A stretch of 7,125 bases of DNA from Burkholderiales bacterium (GTDB lineage: Bacteria > Pseudomonadota > Gammaproteobacteria > Burkholderiales > SG8-39): contig JAENXP010000109.1 in the NCBI GenBank assembly GCA_016649475.1, positions 1 through 7,125 of the forward strand. The letters run 5' to 3'. The translations under genes and the position numbers were made by a program. The first letter of the stretch is position 1, and every line of letters starts with the position of its first letter. This document shows positions 1 to 5,942 of the stretch, piece by piece. A model generated the notes under the pieces. That model saw only the letters and a list, made by a program, of their open reading frames with translations, made no database searches and was not told the DNA's origin.

Positions 1-1524
1 CCCGGGGATCCGCTGCGCCTGCAGTACGCCCTGGCCCTGGCCTTGATCTGCGCCTTGCTGTTTTTCATTTTCTGGATTTTCCGGCTGGCGTTCCTCGCCA
101 ACTTTCTTTCGCGCGCCGTGATGGCGGGCTTCATCACCGGGCTCGGCGTCGAGGTGTTCACCAACCAGGTGCGCAAGATCCTCGCCGCTCCCCATGTGAG
201 CGATGCCGCGACGGGCCTGCTGGCGGCGGCGGAGCGCCTCAACGAGACCCTGGCGAACTCGGTGAACACCGAGGGTTACTTCGTCGAGGTACTGGCCTTG
301 ATCCACTCCATTCCGCATGCGAACCTCTACTCGGTGGCGGTCGGGGTGAGTGCCTTCCTGATCGTCCGCCTGATGAAGCGCTACGCGCCGAAAATCCCCG
401 GCGCCTTGGTGGCCCTGGTGTTGCTGACGACCCTCGTCGCAGTGCTCGACCTCCCGGCCAAGGGCGTCGCCGTGCTCGGCAATACGATCCCCTCGGGGCT
501 CCCGGCCTTGACCCTGCCCGCGATCCCGCTGGCCGACTACCTGCGGCTGCTGCCGGGCGCCTTGGCCATAGTGGCCATACTCCTGTGCGAAGGCCTGCTG
601 GTGGTCCGCAGCTACAGCAACAAGTACAACTACAAGGCCGACGGCGACCAGATGTTGTTCGCTTACGGCGCGGCCAACCTGGCCGCCGGCTTCACCGGAT
701 CTTTCCTCACCGGCAACAGCCCGTCCCGCTCGGCGGCGATGGATGCCGCGGGCGCGCGCAGCCAGTTGCCCAGCCTGGTGGCGGCCGTGACCATCACCCT
801 GGTGATGCTTTTCTTCACCGACATGCTGGCGTACCTGCCGAATGCGGCCCTGGCCGGGATCGTCGCCAATGCGGTGCTCTCATTGATCGAGGTCCACGAG
901 TTGCGCGAACTGTGGCGCATGCGCCGTTCGGAATTCTGGATCGCCGCAGTCTGCCTGCTGAGCGTGCTGGCCCTTGGCCCCTTGCGCGCCGTCATGATCG
1001 CCTTCCTGCTGTCCACGATCGACGTGATCCGGCGGGCGTCGCGTCCGGACACTGCGGCGCTCCTGGAAGCGCCCGACGGCAGTCACTTCCTCCCCGTGGA
1101 CGGCGGGCAGGCCTCCGCTTCTTCCGGCCTGATGGTGTACCGCTTCGGCGCGCCGCTCTACTTCGCCAACGCGACCCTGTTCCTCGACGACGTCGAGCGC
1201 CTGGTCATGCAGGCGCCCACCCCCGTGCGCTGGTTCGTGCTGGATGCGCAGGCGATGGTGGACGTGGACACGACCGGTGCGGGGGTGCTGCGTCAGGCGA
1301 TCGAGCTGCTGAAGAAAAAGAACATCACCTTCGCCGTCAGCCGCGCCGACCGGTCTTTCCGCTCGTGGCTAGCGCGTTACGATCTGATGGAACTGATAGC
1401 CCCGGACCGCTTCTACCCGACCAACCGGCACGCGGCCCAGGCGTTTCGTCAGTCTGCAGAGAGCGCGGCTGCGCAAGCTGACTCAAGTGCGGTTGCGTCG
1501 CGCAGACCCGAGCCACCGCGATAG
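1..1524 (+). CDS. SulP-family anion permease with STAS domain (5' end missing)
   Basis: Inner-membrane transporter of the SulP/SLC26 family, which moves sulfate or related anions such as bicarbonate. The frame is open from base 1 with no stop, so the gene starts upstream; the TTG at 43 is internal and not a credible start. The visible 507 residues contain many hydrophobic helices. A SulP core segment near residues 41-61 reads GFITGLGVEVFTNQ, and the conserved TGNSPSRSAAMDAAGARSQ stretch lies near residue 239. A soluble STAS domain follows at about residues 377-480, with VDTTGAGVL in the loop where anti-sigma antagonists carry their phosphorylated Ser. The last ~25 residues are an Ala/Ser-rich tail. 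The family is clear but the substrate cannot be read from sequence. The neighbouring desulfinase-like gene makes sulfate or sulfite attractive, which is inference. The next gene begins 131 bp downstream. Confidence 0.92.
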   Translation, partial: PGDPLRLQYALALALICALLFFIFWIFRLAFLANFLSRAVMAGFITGLGVEVFTNQVRKILAAPHVSDAATGLLAAAERLNETLANSVNTEGYFVEVLALIHSIPHANLYSVAVGVSAFLIVRLMKRYAPKIPGALVALVLLTTLVAVLDLPAKGVAVLGNTIPSGLPALTLPAIPLADYLRLLPGALAIVAILLCEGLLVVRSYSNKYNYKADGDQMLFAYGAANLAAGFTGSFLTGNSPSRSAAMDAAGARSQLPSLVAAVTITLVMLFFTDMLAYLPNAALAGIVANAVLSLIEVHELRELWRMRRSEFWIAAVCLLSVLALGPLRAVMIAFLLSTIDVIRRASRPDTAALLEAPDGSHFLPVDGGQASASSGLMVYRFGAPLYFANATLFLDDVERLVMQAPTPVRWFVLDAQAMVDVDTTGAGVLRQAIELLKKKNITFAVSRADRSFRSWLARYDLMELIAPDRFYPTNRHAAQAFRQSAESAAAQADSSAVASRRPEPPR

Positions 1525-1557
1525 GACAGAGAGGTGCCTCATGCATAGCTGACTCAA
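1476..1557. repeat. 11-bp direct repeat AGCTGACTCAA, two copies
   Basis: The 11-mer AGCTGACTCAA occurs at 1476-1486, inside the last codons of the permease gene, and again at 1547-1557, just after its stop. The copies are 71 bp apart. The core TGACTCA is nearly palindromic. It could be a binding site or the trace of a small duplication, but chance is not excluded. Confidence 0.4.
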
Positions 1558-1580
1558 ATCAACACGGCTTCGAGGTTTAT

Positions 1581-1631
1581 CCGGGCGACGGGCCCGGTAT
1601 TGAAAGCACGCCGTCACCACCGTTCTGGTGA
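1581..1631 (+). other. Two small hairpins upstream of the desulfinase-like gene
   Basis: CCGGGC (1581-1586) pairs with GCCCGG (1592-1597) across a 5-nt loop, and TCACCA (1614-1619) pairs with TGGTGA (1626-1631) across a 6-nt loop. Neither is followed by a T run, so neither is a standard intrinsic terminator. They lie in the leader of the 1656 gene or the 3' end of the permease transcript. I see no convincing promoter in the 131-bp gap, so co-transcription with the permease is possible. Confidence 0.35.
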
Positions 1632-1655
1632 TGTGCCAACGAAAGGAAAAGGGAA

Positions 1656-2900
1656 ATGACCAAAGCAAAGAAAAGCGGCGACGCAACTGCCTGCTCTCCC
1701 GGGACTCTCGAAAAGATGAAAGTCAAAGAGACCACGCTGGCAAACACGAAACTCAGCACCGTCAAGCTGAACTGGAAAGAGGTGTACTACACCAACTGCC
1801 CCCTGATCTCCGCCAGCAATGTCGACCAGGAACTGGGATGGACCAAGGAGGAGTACAAGAAGATCAGCGTCAACTACTTCTACCTGCGCGCCAAGGCCGA
1901 GAACGACTGGTATCCGCACTACATCCACAACATGGACAATCTGATCCGCTTCGGCGGCCTGTTTCCGCCCATTCACACTCAGGCCGACATGCGCCGGACC
2001 CGGCTGCTGGGTGTGACGCACGCCCCGAAGGAAGGCGGCTGCATGATGGTGCGCGCCCGCGACGACATCTATCGCATGGCAGAGCTGAAGGGCAAAAAGA
2101 TCGGCCTCTCGCGCAGTCAGAACAAGATCAAGACCGACTGGTGGGGCATCCAGGAGGAGCAAGGCATCGAGCTGATGCTGCGCATGAACGGCATGACCCG
2201 GAAGGACGTGCGGATCGTGGAATTTCCGTACGCGGACGACTGGTACAACAACCCCGAGATGGTGGGTCCGGTGATGGAAAACCCGTCGGAGCTGTGGCTG
2301 CGGCGGGATCACAAGAACGACCTGGCCTTCCGTCCGCTGGAAACAGCCTTGTTGACCGGTGTGGTCGATGCAATCTATACGCAAAGCAAACCGTTCCAGC
2401 ATTTGCAGGAGGCAACGGGCAAGATGAAGGCGATCGAGGACCTGTCGCGCTATCCGGACTGGACGCTGCAGGTGGCCAACATCCCGGCCACCATCACCTG
2501 CAGCGACGTGATGGCCGAAAAGCACCCAGAACTGGTCGTCGCCTTCATGAAGGGCATGATCAAGGTCGGACGCTGGGCCAACGAGCACAAGCACGCCGCC
2601 GCTGCGATCCTCGACAAGCAAACGTTCTACCTCGACGTCGAGGACACCTACCGCGGCATCAAGGACATGGATCTGGTGCCCAACCTGTCGCCGCAGAATA
2701 TGGCCTCGGTCGAGATCGGCAAGGACTTCATGCTGAGCCACGGCTACATCAAGCGGGACTTCGACGTGCATAAGTGGGCGGCACCCGAGTTTCTGGAGCA
2801 GGCCGCGCGGGAACTGCTGGAAGCGCAGTGGAAGAAGACCACCAAGTCGAAGCTTCCCAGCGCAGCCGCGGCCCTGGCATCTGGCGGGCGGATCGGGTAG
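1656..2900 (+). CDS. DszB-like sulfinate desulfinase family protein
   Basis: Probable cytoplasmic enzyme of the DszB type: periplasmic-binding-protein fold, C-S bond cleavage of a sulfinate to release sulfite. From memory of Rhodococcus DszB (365 aa), landmarks match along the whole length. YTNCP with Cys48 fits YSNCP with catalytic Cys27. His88 sits exactly ten residues before Arg98, as His60 does before Arg70. RFGGLFPPI (98-106) fits RFGGEIPPL, RTRLLGVT (114-121) fits RTRLLGIT, LTGVVDAIY (233-241) fits LASGDVDALY, and KWAAPEFL (373-380) fits QWAAPEFL. No signal peptide or lipobox is present, which argues against a transporter binding protein. It is longer than DszB by about 21 residues before the Cys and about 25 at the Lys/Ala-rich C-terminus. 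The ATG start has AAAGGA at 1642-1647, 8 nt upstream. DszA and DszC are absent here, so the substrate is unknown. It may be annotated automatically as an ABC transporter substrate-binding or NMT1/THI5-like protein. Confidence 0.8.
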   Translation: MTKAKKSGDATACSPGTLEKMKVKETTLANTKLSTVKLNWKEVYYTNCPLISASNVDQELGWTKEEYKKISVNYFYLRAKAENDWYPHYIHNMDNLIRFGGLFPPIHTQADMRRTRLLGVTHAPKEGGCMMVRARDDIYRMAELKGKKIGLSRSQNKIKTDWWGIQEEQGIELMLRMNGMTRKDVRIVEFPYADDWYNNPEMVGPVMENPSELWLRRDHKNDLAFRPLETALLTGVVDAIYTQSKPFQHLQEATGKMKAIEDLSRYPDWTLQVANIPATITCSDVMAEKHPELVVAFMKGMIKVGRWANEHKHAAAAILDKQTFYLDVEDTYRGIKDMDLVPNLSPQNMASVEIGKDFMLSHGYIKRDFDVHKWAAPEFLEQAARELLEAQWKKTTKSKLPSAAAALASGGRIG

Positions 2901-2917
2901 CCGGGCGCAAGCTCGGT

Positions 2918-2939
2918 GCGGGGAGGGTGCCCTCCCCGC
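2918..2939 (+). terminator. Strong GC-rich hairpin after the desulfinase-like gene
   Basis: GCGGGGAGGG (2918-2927) is perfectly complementary to CCCTCCCCGC (2930-2939), giving a 9-10 bp stem with a tiny loop 17 bp after the stop codon. No T run follows, so it may act as a Rho-assisted terminator or a 3' stability element separating the 1656 gene from the 2982 gene. The structure is directly visible; the role is inferred. Confidence 0.55.
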
Positions 2940-2981
2940 CGGTCCGGGGAAGTGTGACGAACAAAGACTGGGGATCTGAAC

Positions 2982-3323
2982 ATGGTTAAACCCGATGCAA
3001 AGCGGTTCTGGAACCGGATTGCGGCCGGTCGGGCGTTGCTGTCACTGACTGTGCTTGCCGCGCTCGGCTTCGCGGGTGCCGCAAGCGCTGTCGCAGCGCA
3101 GACCGAGAAGCCGGTTCCCGCGGCGGTTAGCCGCGATCTTCCCAAGGGGAAGCAAACCACCCTCAGTCTCTACGTGACCGCTGCTCAAGCCTATGAAATG
3201 TGGAAGGCTGCGCCGGACAGGATCAAGGTCATTGACGTGCGCACGCCGGAGGAGTTTGCACTCATCGGCCACCCGGAGAAGATCCTGATCGAGGAGGGGA
3301 CTTCCAGTCCGCCAAAGCAGTAA
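2982..3323 (+). CDS. Exported rhodanese-like protein, truncated (lacks catalytic half)
   Basis: A 113-residue protein with a basic N-terminus and a hydrophobic segment (about residues 17-39, ending ASAVAA), read as a signal peptide or anchor. It is followed by the start of a rhodanese domain: LYVTAAQAYEMW (63-74) and the hallmark IDVRTPEEF (84-92), then IGHPE (95-99). A complete rhodanese continues for another ~70-100 residues, including the CxxGxR-type loop with the catalytic Cys. Here the protein ends after EKILIEEGTSSPPKQ, and I find no remaining rhodanese sequence in the 156 bp downstream. It therefore cannot transfer sulfur by the normal mechanism. It could be a decayed gene, an internal deletion joining the N-terminal half to a short C-terminal tail, or a non-catalytic binding fragment. 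The start is supported by GGGGA at 2970-2974, 7 nt before ATG. Confidence 0.7.
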   Translation: MVKPDAKRFWNRIAAGRALLSLTVLAALGFAGAASAVAAQTEKPVPAAVSRDLPKGKQTTLSLYVTAAQAYEMWKAAPDRIKVIDVRTPEEFALIGHPEKILIEEGTSSPPKQ

Positions 3324-3347
3324 TGCGGCGAACCCGAAAGATAACCG

Positions 3348-3375
3348 GCCTGCGTTACCGAAAGGAAACGCAGGC
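3348..3375 (+). terminator. Hairpin with GAAA loop downstream of the rhodanese fragment
   Basis: GCCTGCGTT (3348-3356) pairs perfectly with AACGCAGGC (3367-3375). Inside, CC and GG close a GAAA tetraloop across an A-A mismatch, giving a well-formed stem-loop 25 bp after the preceding stop. There is no T run on the plus strand, so it is a possible non-canonical terminator or transcript-end stabiliser just before the promoter of the next gene. Confidence 0.5.
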
Positions 3376-3379
3376 AGAG

Positions 3380-3388
3380 TGCTAAAAT
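3380..3388 (+). promoter_or_regulatory. Extended -10 promoter element (TGCTAAAAT)
   Basis: TG-C-TAAAAT matches a sigma-70 extended -10 element about 90 bp upstream of the 3480 start codon. No good -35 is seen at the normal distance, as expected for extended -10 promoters. The palindrome TTGCGCGCAA (3388-3397) abuts it and could be an operator at the start site. Motif-based only. Confidence 0.4.
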
Positions 3389-3430
3389 TGCGCGCAATCA
3401 AGACGAGAAGCACAAGTAGGAAAGCATAAG

Positions 3431-3452
3431 TTCGGCGCCTGCATTTGCCGAA
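3431..3452 (+). other. Leader hairpin upstream of the outer-membrane protein gene
   Basis: TTCGGC (3431-3436) pairs with GCCGAA (3447-3452) across a 10-nt loop. It lies in the presumed 5' untranslated leader, 14 bp before the ribosome binding site AAGGAG (3467-3472). It is small and might be chance. Confidence 0.3.
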
Positions 3453-3479
3453 TCAAGATTGATCACAAGGAGTACTCGC

Positions 3480-4304
3480 ATGAAGATCCACGCTAGTTTC
3501 AAGCACCAGGCCGCCGTCCTTGCCTTCGCGGCCTGTACTCTGCTGCCGTCGATGGCCCAGGCTCAGCAGGCGGACAAATGGCAGTACAGCGCATCCATCT
3601 ACGGTTGGTTCCCGGGCATAAGCGGCGAGTCGAAATACCCGGTGGATGGGGGCGGCTCGAGCGTCAATGTCAGCAATGACACGCTCCTGGACTCCCTCAA
3701 CGGCTTTTTCATGGGCTCGCTCGGTGCGCACAACGGGCGCTGGGGCGCGTTCACCGACCTCGTGTACTTCGACCTCGGCGGCTCGAAGGCGGGATCGCGC
3801 GATTTCAGCATCGGCAACATCGGGCTTCCGGCCGCCACCAGCGCGGACCTCAAGCTCGATCTCTCGGCGTGGATCTGGACGCTCGCCGGAGAATACCGGG
3901 TGAAGTCGGATCCGGGCCTGAAGGTGGACCTGCTCGCCGGCGCGCGGCTTCTGGACATGACTCAGAAACTCGACTGGGCGATTGCCGGGAGTCTGGGCAA
4001 TATTACACCGGCTAGCCGTACCGGCAGCCTGGAAGCGAAGGAAAGCTTCTGGGACGCGATCGTCGGCGTGAAAGGCCGCTACGCCTTCGGCGCGGACAGG
4101 AAATGGTCCGTGCCTTTCTATCTGGATGTCGGCACCGGCCAGTCGGACAGCACCATGCAGGCAGCCATCGGCCTGGGCTACGCCTTCGGCTGGGGCGAAC
4201 TCAGCGCGACGTACCGCTATCTCGACTACAAATTCAAGTCGGACAGGATCATGCAGGATGTGAATCTCGGCGGCCCGATGGTCGGGGCGACCTGGCGCTG
4301 GTGA
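3480..4304 (+). CDS. Outer-membrane beta-barrel protein, unknown function
   Basis: A 274-residue secreted protein. The ATG at 3480 is preferred over the in-frame ATG at 3459 because AAGGAG (3467-3472) lies 7 nt before it and because it gives a standard signal peptide: MKIH, hydrophobic core AAVLAFAACTLL, cleavage after AQA at residue 28. The mature part has alternating hydrophobic/polar strands rich in Gly and aromatics (WQYSASIYGWFPGISG, FFMGSLGAHNGRWGAFTDLVYFDLGG, ELSATYRYLDYKF). It ends in an aromatic residue (ATWRW), the usual C-terminal signal for outer-membrane barrel assembly. The length suits a barrel of roughly 8-12 strands. It resembles widely distributed uncharacterised outer-membrane barrel proteins of proteobacteria; I cannot assign a ligand. 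It probably has its own promoter (near 3383) rather than being part of the sulfur-related group. Confidence 0.85.
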   Translation: MKIHASFKHQAAVLAFAACTLLPSMAQAQQADKWQYSASIYGWFPGISGESKYPVDGGGSSVNVSNDTLLDSLNGFFMGSLGAHNGRWGAFTDLVYFDLGGSKAGSRDFSIGNIGLPAATSADLKLDLSAWIWTLAGEYRVKSDPGLKVDLLAGARLLDMTQKLDWAIAGSLGNITPASRTGSLEAKESFWDAIVGVKGRYAFGADRKWSVPFYLDVGTGQSDSTMQAAIGLGYAFGWGELSATYRYLDYKFKSDRIMQDVNLGGPMVGATWRW

Positions 4305-4447
4305 GTTGTTTCGCGGCGGCGATGTTTGCAGCGCAAAGTGAATGCACAACAGCATCGCCAACGTGGTTTAGGCAGTGGCTGGAGAAACCGAAACCAGCAT
4401 CCAATATTGTTTTGATTACAGTACCAATTTAATTAGGGAGTTCGAAC

Positions 4448-4900
4448 ATGAAAAGCATGACGCAAATCGCAATCGGCGCGGCCATCCTGTCGCTTTCATT
4501 CGCAGCGTGGGCGCAAAAACCCGCGGTGTATCCGGCGAAAGGTCAGTCCGCCACGCAGCAGAGCAAGGACGACGGCGAATGCTATGCGTGGGCGAAGAAG
4601 TCGACGGGCATCGATCCGGCCAACCCGCCCCAGGCTGCGGCAGCGCCTGCCCCGCAGAGACAGGGTGGCGTGGTCAGGGGCGCGGCAGCGGGCGCCGCGG
4701 TCGGGGCGATCGGCGGCAACGATGTCGGCAATGCGGCGGTAAAGGGTGCGGTCGTCGGCGGCGTGGCGCAGCGATCGAGGGCGAAGGGTGCGCAGCAACA
4801 GGCGGCAGCGCAGCAGTCGCAGCAGTCGCAGCAATCGATGCAGACCTACAACAACGCTTACGCAGCCTGCATGTCCGGACGCGGCTACACGGTCAAGTAA
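4448..4900 (+). CDS. Exported glycine-zipper protein, unknown function
   Basis: A 150-residue envelope protein. It has a signal peptide (MKSMTQIAIG, hydrophobic core, cleavage after AWA at residue 22). A conserved-looking segment follows (YPAKGQSATQQSKDDGECYAWA, residues 28-49, with Cys45). Next comes a glycine-zipper hairpin at about residues 73-107, where GxxxG-like small residues are spaced as in membrane-inserting Gly-zipper domains. After this are a Gln-rich linker with QQS three times (122-130) and a short C-terminal motif AACMSGRGYTVK with Cys141. The two Cys could pair in the periplasm. There is no lipobox. It is comparable to YMGG-like/Gly-zipper families, which include outer-membrane-associated proteins. 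AGGGAG at 4435-4440 lies 7 nt before the ATG. The 143-bp gap upstream holds an AT-rich stretch (4400-4435) that may carry a promoter, but I cannot define the boxes. Confidence 0.8.
   Translation: MKSMTQIAIGAAILSLSFAAWAQKPAVYPAKGQSATQQSKDDGECYAWAKKSTGIDPANPPQAAAAPAPQRQGGVVRGAAAGAAVGAIGGNDVGNAAVKGAVVGGVAQRSRAKGAQQQAAAQQSQQSQQSMQTYNNAYAACMSGRGYTVK
4811..4837 (+). repeat. 9-bp tandem repeat (x3) coding Gln-Gln-Ser
   Basis: CAGCAGTCG at 4811-4819 and 4820-4828, then CAGCAATCG at 4829-4837. The repeat is in frame in the glycine-zipper gene and encodes three QQS units in a flexible linker. The unit is a multiple of three, so copy-number changes would not break the frame. Confidence 0.85.
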
Positions 4901-4959
4901 TCTGATCGGCCGGGCAAGTGAAGTAGTCGGACACCGAGGCGCTGTTCAACGGCAAGCGG

Positions 4960-5184
4960 GTGGCAAAGTTCGCGAACCTGGAAAAAGCCGCCACCCGCAA
5001 GCTGCAGATGCTCGAAGATGCGGCCGAATTGCGGGATTTGATGGCTCCACCAGCGAACCGCCTGGAAGCCCTCAAGGGCGAGCGCAAGGGCCAGCACAGC
5101 ATCCGCGTCAACGACCAGTGGCGCATATGCCTTGTCTGGACGCGGGCGGGGCCGGAGCAGGTCGAAATCGTAGACTACCATTGA
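4960..5184 (+). CDS. higB: HigB/RelE-family toxin, N-terminus apparently lost
   Basis: Toxin half of a type II HigBA module; the family are ribosome-dependent mRNA endonucleases of the RelE fold. The conserved core is clear: RLEALKGERKGQHSIRVNDQWRI followed by the C-terminal VEIVDYH. Family-like sequence actually begins further upstream, at 4927 (SDTEALFNGKR), but an in-frame TAG at 4924-4926 sits just before it. The usual opening (Met-Ile-x-Ser-Phe type) is not found. The first usable start is therefore GTG 4960, which has no good ribosome binding site and gives 74 residues against ~90-95 for the family. The first strand and part of the first helix would be missing. It is either an inactivated toxin, a non-standard start, or a sequencing error. 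The higA start is 11 bp downstream, the normal toxin-first order. Confidence 0.75.
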   Translation: MAKFANLEKAATRKLQMLEDAAELRDLMAPPANRLEALKGERKGQHSIRVNDQWRICLVWTRAGPEQVEIVDYH

Positions 5185-5195
5185 CGGAGACCGAC

Positions 5196-5447
5196 ATGAA
5201 CAAGATGCGCCTTGTCCACCCGGGCGAGGCGTTGCGGGAGGAATTCCTTTCTCCACTCGGACTTTCCGCTCACGCGCTGGCGCAGGCGCTGCGAATTCCG
5301 GCGCCCCGCGTGAACGATATTGTCCGCGAACGCCGCAGCGTGACACCCGACACGGCCTTGCGCCTGGCGCGGCATTTCGGGACGACCGCGCAGTTCTGGC
5401 TTAACCTGCGGGCCAGTTATGACCTCAAGATTGCGATGCGGGAGTAG
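5196..5447 (+). CDS. higA: HigA-family XRE antitoxin
   Basis: An 83-residue helix-turn-helix antitoxin of the HigA type that neutralises HigB and usually represses its own operon. It starts with the typical MRLVHPGEALREEFLSPLGLS, followed by an XRE-type HTH (about residues 22-62: ALAQALRIPAPRVNDIVRERR, then TPDTALRLARHFGT). It ends with the characteristic AQFWLNLRASYDLKIA. It looks complete. The start ATG has GGAGA at 5186-5190, 5 nt upstream, and follows the toxin stop by 11 bp, so the two are one operon. No obvious operator palindrome was found ahead of the toxin. Confidence 0.92.
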   Translation: MNKMRLVHPGEALREEFLSPLGLSAHALAQALRIPAPRVNDIVRERRSVTPDTALRLARHFGTTAQFWLNLRASYDLKIAMRE

Positions 5448-5470
5448 GGCGCGAAGATTATGAAGGAAGT

Positions 5471-5547
5471 CGAACCGCGGGCGGCAAGTGCGGCAGGGGT
5501 CGGGTTCGGTATTGACGCAAACGCAACAACGGGCGGCCCGCGGTTCG
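5471..5547. repeat. 12-bp perfect inverted repeat with 53-bp spacer
   Basis: CGAACCGCGGGC (5471-5482) is the exact reverse complement of GCCCGCGGTTCG (5536-5547), beginning 23 bp after the higA stop. The arms could pair into a long-looped stem acting as a transcript end, or mark a protein site or a small mobile-element trace. No T run follows the right arm. Confidence 0.55.
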
Positions 5548-5570
5548 CGCTAAACTGCGATGCTGAATGC

Positions 5571-5590
5571 AGGCCGCAAGCGGGCGGCCT
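5571..5590 (+). other. 7-bp GC-rich hairpin upstream of the 5655 gene
   Basis: AGGCCGC (5571-5577) pairs with GCGGCCT (5584-5590) across a 6-nt loop. It lies 15 bp after a weak -10-like TAAACT (5551-5556), so it may be in the leader of the next gene. The rest of the 5448-5654 gap shows nothing else I can name. Confidence 0.4.
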
Positions 5591-5654
5591 CGCGCGCGAC
5601 CTGATGTAAAGCGCAAACATCGGTCACCCCGGACAATTGGCGAAGGAGTAAGGC

Positions 5655-5942
5655 ATGAGCGAAGTGAACAAGGATATCGGCGTCTTGACCGCGCTCGCGA
5701 AGCGGCTCGAGGACGAAAGGCTGCCCAGGGCGCTGGAAATGAAGACGAGGGTAGATCGCGGTGAACTGCTCGACGACCACGATCTGTCCTTTCTGGAGAA
5801 AATATTCAGCGAGGTCGGCGAAATCAGGGGTTTCCTCGAGCGCAATCCACAGTATCAGGACGTCGCCGGCCGCATGATGCAGCTGTACAAGGAAATCACC
5901 ACCAAGGCGCTCGCAAACGAGTCGGCGCAAAAAAAGTCATAG
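5655..5942 (+). CDS. Small helical protein, unknown function
   Basis: A 95-residue soluble protein with no signal peptide or membrane segment. It is rich in charged residues and appears almost entirely helical ([20 protein letters not shown], then [19 protein letters not shown] and [13 protein letters not shown]). It is acidic in the middle with a Lys-rich end. AAGGAG at 5643-5648, 6 nt before ATG, is a strong ribosome binding site and supports it as a real gene. I do not recognise the family. Its 3' end overlaps the minus-strand gene by 6 bp. Confidence 0.75.
   Translation: MSEVNKDIGVLTALAKRLEDERLPRALEMKTRVDRGELLDDHDLSFLEKIFSEVGEIRGFLERNPQYQDVAGRMMQLYKEITTKALANESAQKKS

Noticed and set aside
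1..11. CCCGGGGATCC matches a SmaI-BamHI cloning polylinker.
   Set aside because: The bases are in frame with the permease and code PGDP followed by natural SulP-like sequence. No further polylinker sequence is present, so chance is the simplest explanation.
1614..2771. Long minus-strand open frame of 385 codons.
   Set aside because: It is the reverse-strand shadow of the DszB-like gene. The product is rich in His/Val/Leu with no recognisable domain and no ribosome binding site that I can see.
1628..2773. Plus-strand open frame of 381 codons overlapping the DszB-like gene.
   Set aside because: It is an out-of-frame reading of the same DNA with a low-complexity Arg/Gly/Gln composition. The other frame has clear family motifs.
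1656..2900. Calling the gene an ABC-transporter substrate-binding protein.
   Set aside because: There is no signal peptide or lipobox, no permease or ATPase gene follows, and the DszB active-site residues are kept. The shared fold explains the resemblance.
4325..4337. TTTGC-AGC-GCAAA hairpin after the outer-membrane protein gene.
   Set aside because: Only a 5-bp stem with a 3-nt loop and no T run; expected by chance.
3453..4361. Minus-strand open frame of 302 codons opposite the outer-membrane protein.
   Set aside because: The plus frame has a signal peptide, a ribosome binding site and a barrel-type C-terminus. The minus frame has none of these and is a GC-driven shadow.
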